From Lophius americanus (taxonomy: Eukaryota > Chordata > Actinopteri > Lophiiformes > Lophiidae): a stretch of DNA of 64,000 bases. The stretch is from contig JBBDHG010000015.1 in NCBI GenBank assembly GCA_037951165.1, forward strand, positions 12,148,001 through 12,212,000, written 5' to 3'. Made by a program: the position numbers and the translations under genes. This document shows positions 11,701 to 24,000 of this stretch, one piece after another. Position 1 is the stretch's first letter. Every line of letters begins with the position of its first letter. A model generated the notes under the pieces. It had not been told where the DNA came from. It was given only the letters and a program-made list of their open reading frames with translations, and did not search any database.

Positions 11701-12930
11701 AATCCAAACACTGTAACTACTGTGCATAATCTAAGGCTTTTTGCTTTAAATTGATTTCTCTTCAATGACTTATGAATCAACAATTTGTTCCTATTAGACT
11801 AATTAAATGTAACAATGAACTAATTCAAGAAATATATGCAGTACAGCATATTGTACATAGCGCCCATGATTGTTGCATACTTATTTGATGTTGTTTGCTA
11901 TTTACTATTCTTCTGTTAGAGGGATTCTATGAAAGCATTAAGCATTCACTTAAGAGAAACGTTTTTTCCCTGTTTATACGAATTAATTAAATAATTCTCT
12001 CATTACTTTGATAAGACAAGGCTTTCTGAAGCAGATCTGCTGAACATTGCAATTTTTTCTCCAGGGTCAGTCAAACCGATATGAAGTGCTGCATGGATGT
12101 AAGATGATGCATGTAAAATTCATTCAGGCTAGCTGTTTCATCCCTAGGCAGTCAGGCGATGGCTGAAAATACACCTATAGATTAATTTTTACCCAGGTTT
12201 CATTTTCAGATTTGTCATCACCAAAAATAATCAATTAGTGATGGTGGCATGACTGTATAGCATGAATTTACAAATTTTCATTTAATCTTTTCCCTGCACA
12301 GTTGAACCCATCCCCCGCTCACCCAGTGTCCCTCTCCTTGGAGGACTCGGAGCTGCTGTCCTTTTACTCGTCTCAGAGCCTTGCTCATCTCTCCTGCTTG
12401 GCAGATGCCATCGATGTGCTCTTCAGCAGCGTGCAGGGGAACCAACCACCCCGAATTTTTGTCGCCAGGGGGAAGAGTCTCATCGTAACCGCACACAAGC
12501 TGGTTTTCATTGGGGACACACTATCTCGCCTTCTCACCTCTGCTGACCTCAGGGCCAAAGTAAGTCGAGAAACCCAAACAAATAATTTAGTTGTTACTAT
12601 GTGAACTTGACTACACAAAGTATAGAATTCCTCAGACAGACAAATATTATATGGTCTCAATGGATTATAACACCTTGTTTACGAAGATAAATTGATCAAG
12701 CTGTGTTATAATTATTATTTTCATTCTCTTTTCACGCTCTGCAGATCACAACCTCGGGAGGACGACTCTGCCAGGCCTTAAAGTCAGTTGTTGTGGCAAC
12801 AAAGGGTGCTGCACAAAATTACCCATCTGTATCTGCCACACAGGAGATGGTGGACTGCGTCGCTGAGCTCTCCCAGCAAGCAGCCGGCTTCTCCACTCTG
12901 CTTCAGCGTCTCGCAGAAATGTCCTCCTGA
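5709..12930 (+). CDS. efs: Embryonal Fyn-associated substrate-like Cas-family docking protein (efs), 7 coding exons
   Basis: Cytoplasmic adaptor at adhesion sites, phosphorylated by Src/Fyn and read by SH2 proteins such as Crk. Coding exons: 5709-5720, 6481-7818, 8040-8162, 9117-10055, 10258-10329, 12302-12559, 12745-12930. All are in phase; 975 residues. The first exon gives only MSVS. The SH3 domain is residues 5-65 (ALFDNTAESPEELAFRKGD, GWWLCSLHG). Thirteen YxxP phospho-tyrosine motifs follow in exons 2-4 (VYLSP, VYRSP, LYQIP, TYLVP, CYLVP, VYQSP, MYQTP, VYDTP, IYDTP, VYDVP, VYSVP, IYDMP and others). A helical serine-rich segment covers about 607-715, then LSRRPLPALP and RPLPPTP proline motifs for Src-type SH3. 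The C-terminal four-helix (FAT-like) domain is about 835-972 (ANQPP-type core, HKLVFIGDTLSRL). The usual YDYVHL Src-binding site is reduced to VGYVKL. Much longer than human EFS (about 560). Synteny and the SQESLSRRPLPALP block favour efs over bcar1, nedd9 or cass4. Probable poly(A) signal at 14545-14550. Confidence 0.92.
5721..6480. other. efs intron 1
   Basis: Intron between the four-codon first coding exon and the SH3 exon. A relatively GC-rich, low-repeat block at about 5885-6130 stands out from the AT-rich remainder and could be regulatory, but no specific site is certain. A minus-strand open frame there has no splice or family support. Confidence 0.35.
10330..12301. other. efs intron 5, no gene seen
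   Basis: AT-rich intron of nearly 2 kb between the small exon 5 and the C-terminal domain. No transposon, RNA gene or coding exon could be supported in it. Confidence 0.5.
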
Positions 12931-14570
12931 TAGTTCATATCACTCTCGTAAAAGCGTTGTTTACACTACATGCTTATTTCCTCTTTGAAATGCCTTATAT
13001 GTTTGAATATCCTTTGATTAGCTTTCATTTGAATGGGATTGATGCAAGTGAGGTCTAATCCTGGAACAAGAGTTTAGCTTTCTTACAGCTGTTACTAACC
13101 TGGGTTTTGACTGTGTTGGTTCGGTGTGTGTTGATTTGCTTTGTTTATATACTGACCTCTGTGCTTTGATGCCAGGCGTACTTGTCTTTTAAGTGTTAAC
13201 TTATTCAATATTTGAATCCTTGCTGTGGCGTTGACTGTCTGTTTAGACCGCTTATCTTTGGTTGGTCATAGATTTCTTTTCCTTATAATAGCTCATTTTC
13301 TCTATTTATTTAAGCATTCCCACTATTCCCAAAAAATAGCACAGAATGAGGCCCTACATCAGGCTCTGGTATACTTTTTACTGTTATACCTGAAAGGTTG
13401 GAAATCTTGAAGCAGACTATTGAGTGTCTGAGTCTTAATGAAAAAAATGGAATAGGTATTGGGTAGGACTTTCATTCTTTTGCATGCGTTATATTTCTAT
13501 AGTACCACTATATAGGAAAGATTACCTGCAGAAAATCCTGTAATCCTTTCAATGAAGTTCAAAATAAGCCTCAACACATGCTTAGCTTACATTCATGCAG
13601 TAATTGCACGCAGTCTGACACACCTCGTGAAGAAAGTCCTGCCTGACAGACGGATACCATTTAACAATTCAGAGGGATAGTTGGGTGAGATATTACTTAA
13701 ACCTGTTCTTTACCACAGTCAAGTGCCAGCTTGGCAATTGATAAAAAAACCTGTTGACCAAGATCACCTGTGTCGACATGTTACAATCTACATGTTTTGT
13801 TTGACTCTCTTCTCATTATCATTTCCCGTTAAATGTAAGCCCTGTGAATTGATTTGCAACTAAAGCTTTGGAACATTTAGGTTTAGGTTGAGTAGAAACA
13901 GTGAGCCCACTTTTGGGTTGAAATTGGACAGCTTTTCAAAGCCAAAAGCTTCTTCTTTTTTTACCATCTCAGCCTTCTGTTTTACGTTCTGAATTCTTGC
14001 ATTTTCATTTGTCCAATTCATTAGATGTAATGTGTTAGTCTATATATAACAGAAACATTTTCGGTAAGGTCCACTGCAAACATATGTCTTGCTTTTTCTT
14101 TAGGGTTTTCTGCAAAGTTTTATTATAATCATTCATTTTTAGTATGTATTCATTGTATCATCAATCATAGTCATGCTTTATTTTTCAGGTCTGAATAAGT
14201 ATCATAGTCATCTTTGGGGTGCTCTGCAAAGTTTTATTATAATAATTCAGTTGCTAGTATCTATTTTCTGTATCATCAATCATAGTCATGCTTTATTTAT
14301 AGAATCTAAATAAGTATAGTAATTTCTTCAGTAGTATGGCTCAGCTATGAAGATCTTCTGAGGTCTGGCTTCTTCTTACATTATTCCTTGCTGCAGTGCC
14401 ACCCTGTGGAGATCTTAAGTATTACAGAGCAATCAGAAAGAGCAGACTATATTATACAGTATGAGTGGAGGGAGAAAACAGCTTAAATGTTCCATATTCA
14501 CTTCTTCCATATCCTGGGATGTATCTTTTGGATGACTTACAGCAAATAAATATGTCTTTTTAAATGGAGA
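12931..14570 (+). other. Probable efs 3' UTR
   Basis: After the efs stop the first canonical AATAAA on the plus strand that I find is at 14545-14550, giving a 3' UTR of about 1.6 kb. It contains the 114-base tandem duplication listed separately. The following 400 bases up to the acin1 start form the promoter side of acin1. Confidence 0.45.
14104..14318. repeat. Diverged tandem duplication, unit about 114 bases
   Basis: TCTGCAAAGTTTTATTATAA occurs at 14109 and again at 14223. TATCATCAATCATAGTCATG occurs at 14156 and 14271. The ends read 'ctgaataagtat' and 'atctaaataagtat'. The constant offset of 114-115 bases shows two adjacent copies that have since diverged. It lies in the likely efs 3' UTR. 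Confidence 0.8.
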
Positions 14571-14989
14571 ATATGTTGAGGTTACAGTTAAAATATGAGT
14601 GCTCGTCGTTTTGTACAAAAAGAAGGCTTTTTTACACTAGTTGAACTCCTTTGTGTGCGAATTTGCTGAACTGCTGAAGCGAACTTTTCACCTATAGTGG
14701 GACGGACCGGAATTTATTTACTTTTCACACTACTTGCATATGTCCTGTATTCCTGTTCAAAATGCACAAATACATCTTTTTCAATTAAACAATTGTCTGG
14801 ATTTTTGTTTTTTATTGAAATAGCAGGGGTTGTTTTTTTTGCAGTGTTGAAAAAAAATGTTTTTTTCATGTCTTATTTCCTATACATGTGAAAGTTAATT
14901 CAAATCATTAAACGTAGGAAGATTTTAAAAATCTTCTTGAAAATGTGAGTTTCATTCCCGTCGTCAAATCAAATGTAAATGCTGTTAAG

Positions 14990-15091
14990 TGATTCGGAGA
15001 CGCCGAACTTTGGCGGAAACTACCGAAGCTTGACGCCGAGCTGCAGCCGTAGCGACGCTTGTTGGGACTTTAGACAAGCGGAGGGAGCAAA
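14990..15091 (+). promoter_or_regulatory. acin1 main promoter and start region
   Basis: CpG-rich sequence just before the acin1 ATG, without a TATA box. The start codon sits inside AAAATGGCGG, a near-perfect YY1 site overlapping the translation start, a common arrangement in housekeeping genes. CpG richness continues into intron 1 (about 15410-15640), consistent with a CpG island spanning exon 1. Confidence 0.5.
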
Positions 15092-18000
15092 ATGGCGGAC
15101 GAAGATATTACGCTTGATGGAAAACCTCTACATTCGCTCCGAGTCACGGATTTGAAGGCCGCACTTGAGCAAAGAAACCTTCAAAAGAGCGGCCAGAAAA
15201 ATACTCTTATCAAGCGACTGAAAGGGGTAAGTTTGCACGCATGTTACGGGCGCTTGTCGAGTCTGGCTAAGTTCAGTAGTAGACGAGAGACTGGGGGTGG
15301 GGGGTGGGGGTGGTTAACAGTAACGTTCGAGGCCATCCATAACGTTGAGTGAGCTCGAAAGCGGGAACACATAAATCGCCTGACACAAGTTATTACACAG
15401 GATTAACAGTTTTTGCTTCCGGTGCCTTGTGCTCACATTACAACGGAACTGTGCACCGGCCGAGTTGGGGCTTAACGGTTACTCCTCGCGGTACACCGTG
15501 TTGCTCACAGTTAAACTGTGCACCTGTCAAGTCGAGGCCTAAGCTGAGTGTCAGCAGGCGAACAGCCGCACTCAGCGTATCCGACAGCGCGTGATCGTGC
15601 CCGCGCTCAGTGAGTGTTTGAGATAAAGGGGGCGCGCTTCTCAGTGTAAACATATTTCTACGAGCTTCACCAGCGAGTCATTTATTACATTTTGTTATTA
15701 CCAGCCAGAGTTGTGTTCATACTGAGGTCTCGAGTCTAAATCCCCCATAAAAATGGTTAGCTACCAGACAACTAAAACAAGGCTTAAATAATTAATTTTC
15801 AATTTCGTATTTACATTTAGTTGTTATTTTCTAAAACTTATATTACAATGGTGCTACTTTAAAGCCTTGGCACTCTGTTCAGAATAAAATATTTATTTAA
15901 TGAAGAATTTTTAAATAAAAATTAAGTGTCAGGTCAACTCATTATCATCAAGTTTACACACTGGGAATAGTAATTGATAATTTATTTGTGAAAGTAGCAA
16001 TAGAGTGGAATGATATGCAACAATGTGATGCAAATTATATAGTTTTCATCCTGATCAATACACAACTAGGAGCCTCCAAACCTGAAAGCAAATCCAATTA
16101 TAAAAGAAGATAAAAAGTGGACTTAAGTTGCTGTGCTTTCATTAATTTTTAAATATTACATTAAGGGAATTGTGTCATTTGATATTGGAGGCCTAGTGCC
16201 ATTGTGATTTGCATCAATTCAAAACACTTGTTTGGGCCAGGTACAAAGGAGGCAGGTCTTTAAATGATGTCACAGTGATCGTTTAAAGATTTTGTCAAAT
16301 GTATGTTTGATAAAATAATTCAAGATGTATGTTTCAAGACAAATAAAACACAATTCCATGCCGTTGCAAAAAAAACATTGTTCATATCAAAGAAATAAAC
16401 TATATGTAAGTTATTATTGTACTGTTATGTGCAATAGAACATCTTTTGTGCTTATATACATGACTTTTATTTTTTAATATAATGGCCATAATACTGCGTC
16501 TAGTAGCTGTTTTGTTTCATAAATACTTAGTTGAGGAAACCAAAGGAAATTTAAGTTGTTGAAAAGTTTGGAATTCGAGCCCAATTAATTAACAGTCCCC
16601 CTCCTTAAGAACTTGGCCACCCTGCCACATGGTGATTTTCTGTGTTTTTTGTTAACAAGTATTTCACCTATTTCAGAAGTGCTTACTTAAAAATACCGTA
16701 TTAATGTTTCCAGATGATACAAATATACTTAGAAGTTGTGAGTAGAATGAAAAAGACACCCAATTTAGTAAATCATCTTCCACAACATCTTTGTGATAAC
16801 TATCATCCTTACCTTGTGCTCCATAGGCTCTCATGCTGGAAAATCTTCAGAGGTCTTCCTCCTCTCACAGTGGGCTGCAGCCCAACTCACAGGTACAAAC
16901 AGGTTTTGGTAAATTTGCATTAGTTGTTCGTTTGTTAATTCAATATTTTTTAAGTACAATCTCTGTACTTGTTGTAACATTTCACATGTTTTGACTATTT
17001 TATCCCGAACAACATCTGTAGCGACCCAAGAAATACTTTTTAAGACTACACAGGTATTCATATTGTGCTTTTTTTGAATACTCTGTTGTGCTTTAGATAG
17101 GTGAGGAGATGAGCCAGAACAGCTTCATTCAACAGTATCTGGCCAAACAGCAGGAACTGCTTCGCCAGAGGTTGGAGAGGGAAGCCCAGCAAGATGAAGA
17201 GTCTGATGGTAACAGTCCCAAACACATCCATTAATCAGACATTTGACACTGTCACTCCAACATGAACAAAAATACTTTAGCTTACAGGAACGATACGATT
17301 TTAATGGAAATCTCCTAAACACTGCTCACCCTTTCTCCTCCAGCAGACATGTTAATTTAGATAAAACAACTGTACCTTAATTTACTTTACGTTTGTGTGA
17401 AATTGAAAATATATGTTGCACTAAATACCCATAATCAAAACTATTTCCAAACCGGATTCTTTCTTAAGTTTTAGTTGCGTACATATTAACATATGCAGGA
17501 AGGTTTGAATACAATCCTAAAAACATTAAAAAAATAAATAAATAAAAGCTGAATTAAAGGTGAAAAAGGCTCAGCAGCAGGCCACAAACTCATGCGTCTG
17601 GGTTTCAGGCTGATGTTGAGATCCATGAAGGCTGACAAATATATGACAGTATCATCAGGCTTAAATACAGCTTTTTACTCCATTTACAACATGGATAGTG
17701 CCTTTATGTTCTCGTAAGAAATCTGATGATTTTACATTCCTACTAATTTCCCGGTTTAATTTGTGTAATTAAACTGGGAAAATGGGTAAATGCAATTTCA
17801 ACAACCTATGGTTAGAGAACAGTTAATTTAGTGAATGGTGGAAGCCGGCGCCTGGAAACCTTTTTGAAGCCTGCTGCAACTTCTGCAAGAAAAATCTGAG
17901 TCACATGCCAAATCAGAAGAGCATAAAGCGGTTTTAAACAACCTGCAATCATGTCTTTGCTCCGTGTCTTGACCTGGAGCATCAACACCAAATCGGCCTC

Positions 18001-21000
18001 CGAACAGAGCTTAGAGCTGCACCAAGGCTAAAAGATGAGGTGCTTTACACACCGGTGCAAACCATCGGCCATATATCAGCAATGACGACATTGATGAACT
18101 TTGGGAAACTGGGAAACTGCTTGAATGAATGTGTTTCACTGAATAAATTGATTTTGCTTTGCAGATAATTCCAGGGTTTTGAATTTCTTTCATATTCTTC
18201 ATACTTTCTTGTCAGTATGGATGTGAAATAGGTCTTTAATTACGTTTATAGTGTTCTTAAATAGACCTGAAATTGGTCTTAAATTCCCTTCATAATGGTC
18301 TTAAAAAGGTCTTAAATTTGACTTGTTGAAACCTGGAGATACCCTGTCTGAAAGACTTTACATTTATGTAGTTGATTGGAACTAGTGGGAGTGTGTCAGG
18401 AGTGAGTTTTAAGGCCTGCTTTTTGTCCATCTCCGACAGACAGTCCAGCAGTGCCTGAGGAAGATGAAGACCATTCAGAGGACAACGACATCTCTCCCTA
18501 TGTCTCTGACAAGGTCAGTATCCCCACACATTTAAACGTCATTTAAAGAAGACATAAATTTCACCCACTCATCAGAACACATTAAGATACTACATATTGT
18601 TCAGAAATGATTTCTTTCCTTACTTGTACATATCGAAAATTATTTTAATGATTTTATAAAATAAATATAGTCATCTTGGCCATTATTTTTGTCTATCAGC
18701 GCTCAGTGCTCTCTAAGCCCCCAATGACCACGGGGGAGGTTAAAGGAGGAGATATAGCCATGGGTTATGGGACAACGGGATGTGGCTCTGACATGGAACC
18801 TGGGCCTACCCTTCACCCAGTGGAATCCCTGAAGGCTCCTGGAGCTCGGATGCAACGAGCCACCTTTCATCAGGGACATAAGGAGCCACAAGCCCCTTCT
18901 CCCCCCCGTGCCGTTGCCTCTCTGTCAGTGCGTGTCCTGGACCAACCTGACCGTCAGGGACTCCCCCCCACCATACCCCAAGCCCAAGACAAGGAGGGGA
19001 CTGCACCAAGTGAACCAGGATCAGCTCATCCTGTCTTCCACATGAGCCGATCTGCTAGGGTTTCTGCAGGAGGTCAAATTCATGAGGAAAATGAAAATGA
19101 CAGTGATGATGACGGAAGCGAGGATGATGAGGATTGGGGCCCTGGTCATGGCGGGGCAAGACCAGGCAATAAAGAACCACAACAGATGCCCCCAAGTGTC
19201 CCATCAACATTTGCAAGATCCAAACGCAAACGTCAACCTCCACAGCATATCCCACCACCGCAAGCGCACCACAACCCAATGCAACTGCGCCACCCCACTC
19301 CGCCTCCCTCTCCACCCCCTAACCTGTTCCCCCTGCCTGACACCCCCAAGCAAAGCCCGCCAGATGCAGATGACCAAGAGAGAGGTGGTCCAGAGGCTGC
19401 ACGTGGTCCAAGAGTGCCGCCTTTCCCACCCCCCACTGTAAAGAGGCAAGACTCTGACTCAAGCTCTCGTTCCAGCAGTCCCGAGCCCCTTATGAAGCGC
19501 AGGCCTGGTCCTCTTTCTCTGCTCGTACACAAGATGGAGTCGGAGGGGGCTTTCTGTACAATGGAGGTAAACTCAGCTGCAGATATGTCCGAAGAGACTG
19601 CATACGTCCCTGAAACGCCTGCCAGTTCTAGCAAATCTCTAGGGCACAAATTGGAGAGAAAGAGCCTAGAGGAGATCAGAGATACAGGGGAGAGGAGGGG
19701 ACATAAGAAAGAGAACGAGAGAGAACAACACAAGAAGCAAGAGAGAGAACAGAAGACCATACAAGAACAGAAGAAAGAGGGAAATAATTTTGAAGAAGAG
19801 AATGAAAATAAGAGGGAACAACTGGATCAGGAAGAAGAGCAAGAAAAAAAGAGAAATCATCAGGAAAAGGAAAGCCAGAATGAAGAGAAGAGGAGAGAAG
19901 AGAAGCTGCACACACAGAAGTATAAGAAAGAGGAGACATCTAACAAAGATAGAGTGTCTGCAACTGAAACCCAGGATTCTGATTCCTCATCAGATTCTGA
20001 CTCCACTTCAAGTTCTTCACAATCATCTTCTTCCTCCACTAGGGATAAAACAGCACCTGCCAGGCTGCTGAAGGTCAGTGATCAAACTGATACTAATGTC
20101 AATAATTCACAACAATACTGATTTAAATATACTGACCAGAATTGTGGATGTGGTACACAGCATCACAAAGCATACTTAAAACCAGGAAAAGGTCAGGTTA
20201 GCATAATTTTGGGTTGTTTCGTTTTTCCCATTGCTTATGTCAATACATCAGGCTTACTGAACATTTACTTAAGCATAGTCACGTTAATAGATATTGATTT
20301 TGATCCTAGTTATTGCAGAAATGGTTCAGTTATTTTTATTTTCTTTTTACATTATTTCAGTATTCCTGTGGTTATCCTATTCAGAACATTACAATTAATT
20401 ACTTCTATTGCAATGCTCTTTAAAAAACGTATAATATTTTGTATTTGTTTTTTATTGATTTCACTTTGAATGAATTCACAGAGGTCAGATCAAGGAAAAG
20501 AAGTAGAAGATGAGAAAAAGCTTAACCTGACTAAAGGAAAAGAGAAGCAATCCCTCTGTAAAAGGTCAGTACCCGTCATTACAATACAGTTCCCTTTAGT
20601 AACAACATTAATAAAGTATTGGATGTGAAATGTTGCTGGAATTAAAGGGTTACACTAGCAAATATAAGCCATTATTATTAATGCCTCCCCTCATTCAACT
20701 TCCCTCTACTTGCATTATAAATTAAATATATTATTATTGTTATTATTACTTACTCCCCATTTTTCTCACTCATTTAATCTAAGCAATGTTTGTGCTGCAC
20801 CATAGTGATGGATTTTTTCAAACTATAGACACACTATAATATATTACAACTTCCTGTCCTTCAATTAGTTTTTACATTAAAATTTGGGAAATTTAATAAT
20901 CGGTGTAATGACAGAAAAATTACTTTTCATCAGTCATGAAAAAAATAATGAAATTACAGCTATAGTAATAAATCTAAAAATCCTTCAAGGTAAAAGCAGG

Positions 21001-24000
21001 TTTTAATAAAAAATATACAATAATAATAAAAATAAACAATAATAATAATAATAATAATACAAAAATATAACAAAAAAGAAGCAATGTTAATTTAAAGTAA
21101 TAGGTTCTGCTAAAAAGTAAAGTTTTAAGTCCTTTTTTATAGTCTCTGTTTTCTGTGGAGCCCTCAGATGGTCAGGGAGGGCATTCCACAGACGAGGCAG
21201 TACAACAAACTCACTGAGCTTAGTCCGGGGGAGGAGGAGGAGATTTGAGTCTGTAGAACTCACACCGCCTGATTTATATTCAGCTGATGAATAAAGACAA
21301 TTTTTACAGTTTCAGATGGAGACAACACAACTGTAATTAGCAGCATACTGGCAAGGGTTCAGAGAGGATAAAAAAATGCTATGAATAAGTGAATATGAAT
21401 AAAAGAGCAGAGCTAGAGCTAGTTAGAGCTACATTACATTAAATCTTAAATCAATATAAACCACGTCGTTGTAGTGGGTCATATGAGGATTCGGAGATGA
21501 TGGTGATTTTGTCCATGCCAAAACCACATTTTTACACAATTCTAAAAACTTAATTTTGTGTAGCTTTGTGGTTATGCCCCTACACTCATTTTGCTATCAT
21601 TAATAGTTAATATCCAATGGGAATGTACATTTTAAAAACAAAACAAAGTACAATTCCCACTAACATGGTTTCAAATCTATTTAAAGTTTTTTTTTTTTTT
21701 ATTGACATATTACATCAGCTAAAATATGGCCACGCTGTGTATTGTGTGATTATTTCTGGATGGAGGTAATGTATATGTAGTATTTACAACTATGATAGAG
21801 AGGTCAATATCTGAACCAAATTTAGGTCAATAAACTTTTCTGTTTTTTAAGTTGTGTGTAACTTGGGTCTCACCAACAAGTTTCCACTAAACCTGTCAGA
21901 ATTACTTTTACAATTTTTAATTGAATGAAATTGATTGGTCCCAAGGGAGAAATAATTAATCATTATATATAATTTGTCATAACTGACAGACTTAATTTAT
22001 CCCCACAGAGGAACGAGAAAGGGACGGATAAAAAAGAATTATACAATTTAGTATGGAGAAAATAGAAATGGGAATTATATTAAAGATTAAATTCAAGAAA
22101 TACCATCCCCATGTGCTGATACAACTTATAACTTATGAATGAATTGAATATGAAGTTTAAAAATGTCTGTTATACAAAGAGGTGGTTGGTCATAGTAAGT
22201 GTACATACAACATTGTGGTGTTCACCCGTCCTTTACATTTTGCTGCTTCTCCTAATTATAGCGTGTAGTATTTCTTTTCAGGCGTAAATTTGGGCAGCCC
22301 ATAACCGGCGTGGCGGCTGCCAGTTTCCTCTCGAGAAAACGGGTCCTTTGTCTCCCCCCTCCCTTCTCGATCTTCTTTTTATGTATTTTTCGGGGGTGAT
22401 AGGTTAAGGATATTTTCGATCAGCGTTGCTGCGTTATTACCGAAGATTGTCGGTTATGCAATATACCTGAATGCGCTACTGTTGAGCTGTTGACAAAGCT
22501 TTTATTTTGGAAGTCACTGACCGGAACATAGCTTTCCTCTCCGGTAGTCTTGCCCCTGGTCTCTCTCGCCAACATGGCCGCCATGCGTGCATTGCATCCT
22601 TGATACCGACGCAGTGTACGTCTTTTCGGCAGTAGAAACACACGCAATATTTCTTTTTGCGTCCTCGATATTAGCACACGCTTGACCGGAACGATAGGGT
22701 GCTATCTTTCATTCCCGGGAATCCCTTTCTGATGCCGGTTACAATGCTGTCCGAAGGCCACAAAAACGGGTAAGAATGAGCCGGATAGCGTCTCAAAGCT
22801 TTATGTTGCTGCTTTCACTTCTATACACCTCTAACATAAATCTGCTGGAATACATTAGTCGATCGTGTCCAGCAGTTTCATATGCAACTGGTTGTATATG
22901 AGCTTCTTCCTGCTTGTAAAATATGTAATCGGTTCACATTGGCCTGGTTAAAAGCGGTTTCCATGTTCGCCCATGTGAGGACCGGGGGTGGGGACGTCGA
23001 TGAGAGTCTTTTGTTGAGTGAGGGAGTAGAAAAGATATTTTAGGGGTGAGGGGTCTTCCTTCTACGTCCACTACCTAAAATAGCTTCTCAGTAAAGGAAT
23101 ATATTGATGAATAAATAATGTATCTTATTTATATAAGGGTGTGAGGATGAAATTCACATGGGCAGTCCTTTCAACAATTCTCTCTTATAAGCTAAAAAAG
23201 TATTTTTCATATTTCAGAATATACATCTTATTTGGAAATAAGGCAATAAGTCCTCCTTCTCCACACCACTTGTGTTCAATTAATTTGTTCAGTTAGCTGG
23301 GCTTTACATAAATGTTGTTATCCAGCTCACACAAAACTGCATTTTTTTTCTATGTGGTTGTAGTTGTTAATCTCACTGTTGTCAAGGGAGATCATTAAAG
23401 CAGACATCTGTTATCAAGGGTAGGTCCTTATGTTGTGATATAATTTTCCAAGCTGGCACCAGCACTCTCACACTATCATCCCTTGGGGAGCTACTAAATG
23501 TCGGATTTTATAAGGTACAGTGTTTTGGTCAGCTTGATAAAGACATGATATGGGGAATTCTGTTGAGTACTGTGATGGGGAATCCCAAGTCATAAAACAC
23601 ATATGGTTATTTTTTCACATTTGCTAATTGTAAAGTTTGTGATTTCACTCCAGAAGTCAGAGCTCTGCAGTGTTTTTTCTCTTTCCAAACAAGTCATTTG
23701 AGATTTAATCCACATGTAAAGTGCGTTATAAATTAAATGTATTATTATTATATGCATGCAACATTCTTCAATTGCATTGAAAGAGGTCAACCTACCTAAT
23801 GCTGACTAGTACTGACTAATATTTGTAGGAGGTTTCAGCAAGCTCAATATTCTGGATTGATTTCAGTTGTACAGAGAAAATAAATACAGGCTATTCTATT
23901 AGAAAACCTACCAGTAGACCTGTGACATGTCACGGAGAAAGACAAGCTCATGTTTGTTTGACTGAGAATGTTGTGAGACTAATTGCATGTCAAAGAGATA

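Noticed and set aside
5709..12930. bcar1, nedd9 or cass4 instead of efs
   Set aside because: The SH3 is close to all Cas members, but the SQESLSRRPLPALP block and the dhrs4-acin1-ajuba neighbourhood fit efs.
19055..19939. Minus-strand ORFs opposite acin1 exon 5 (up to 175 codons, Leu/Phe/Ser-rich)
   Set aside because: Antisense of a Lys/Glu/Arg-rich coding region; composition is explained by the real exon.
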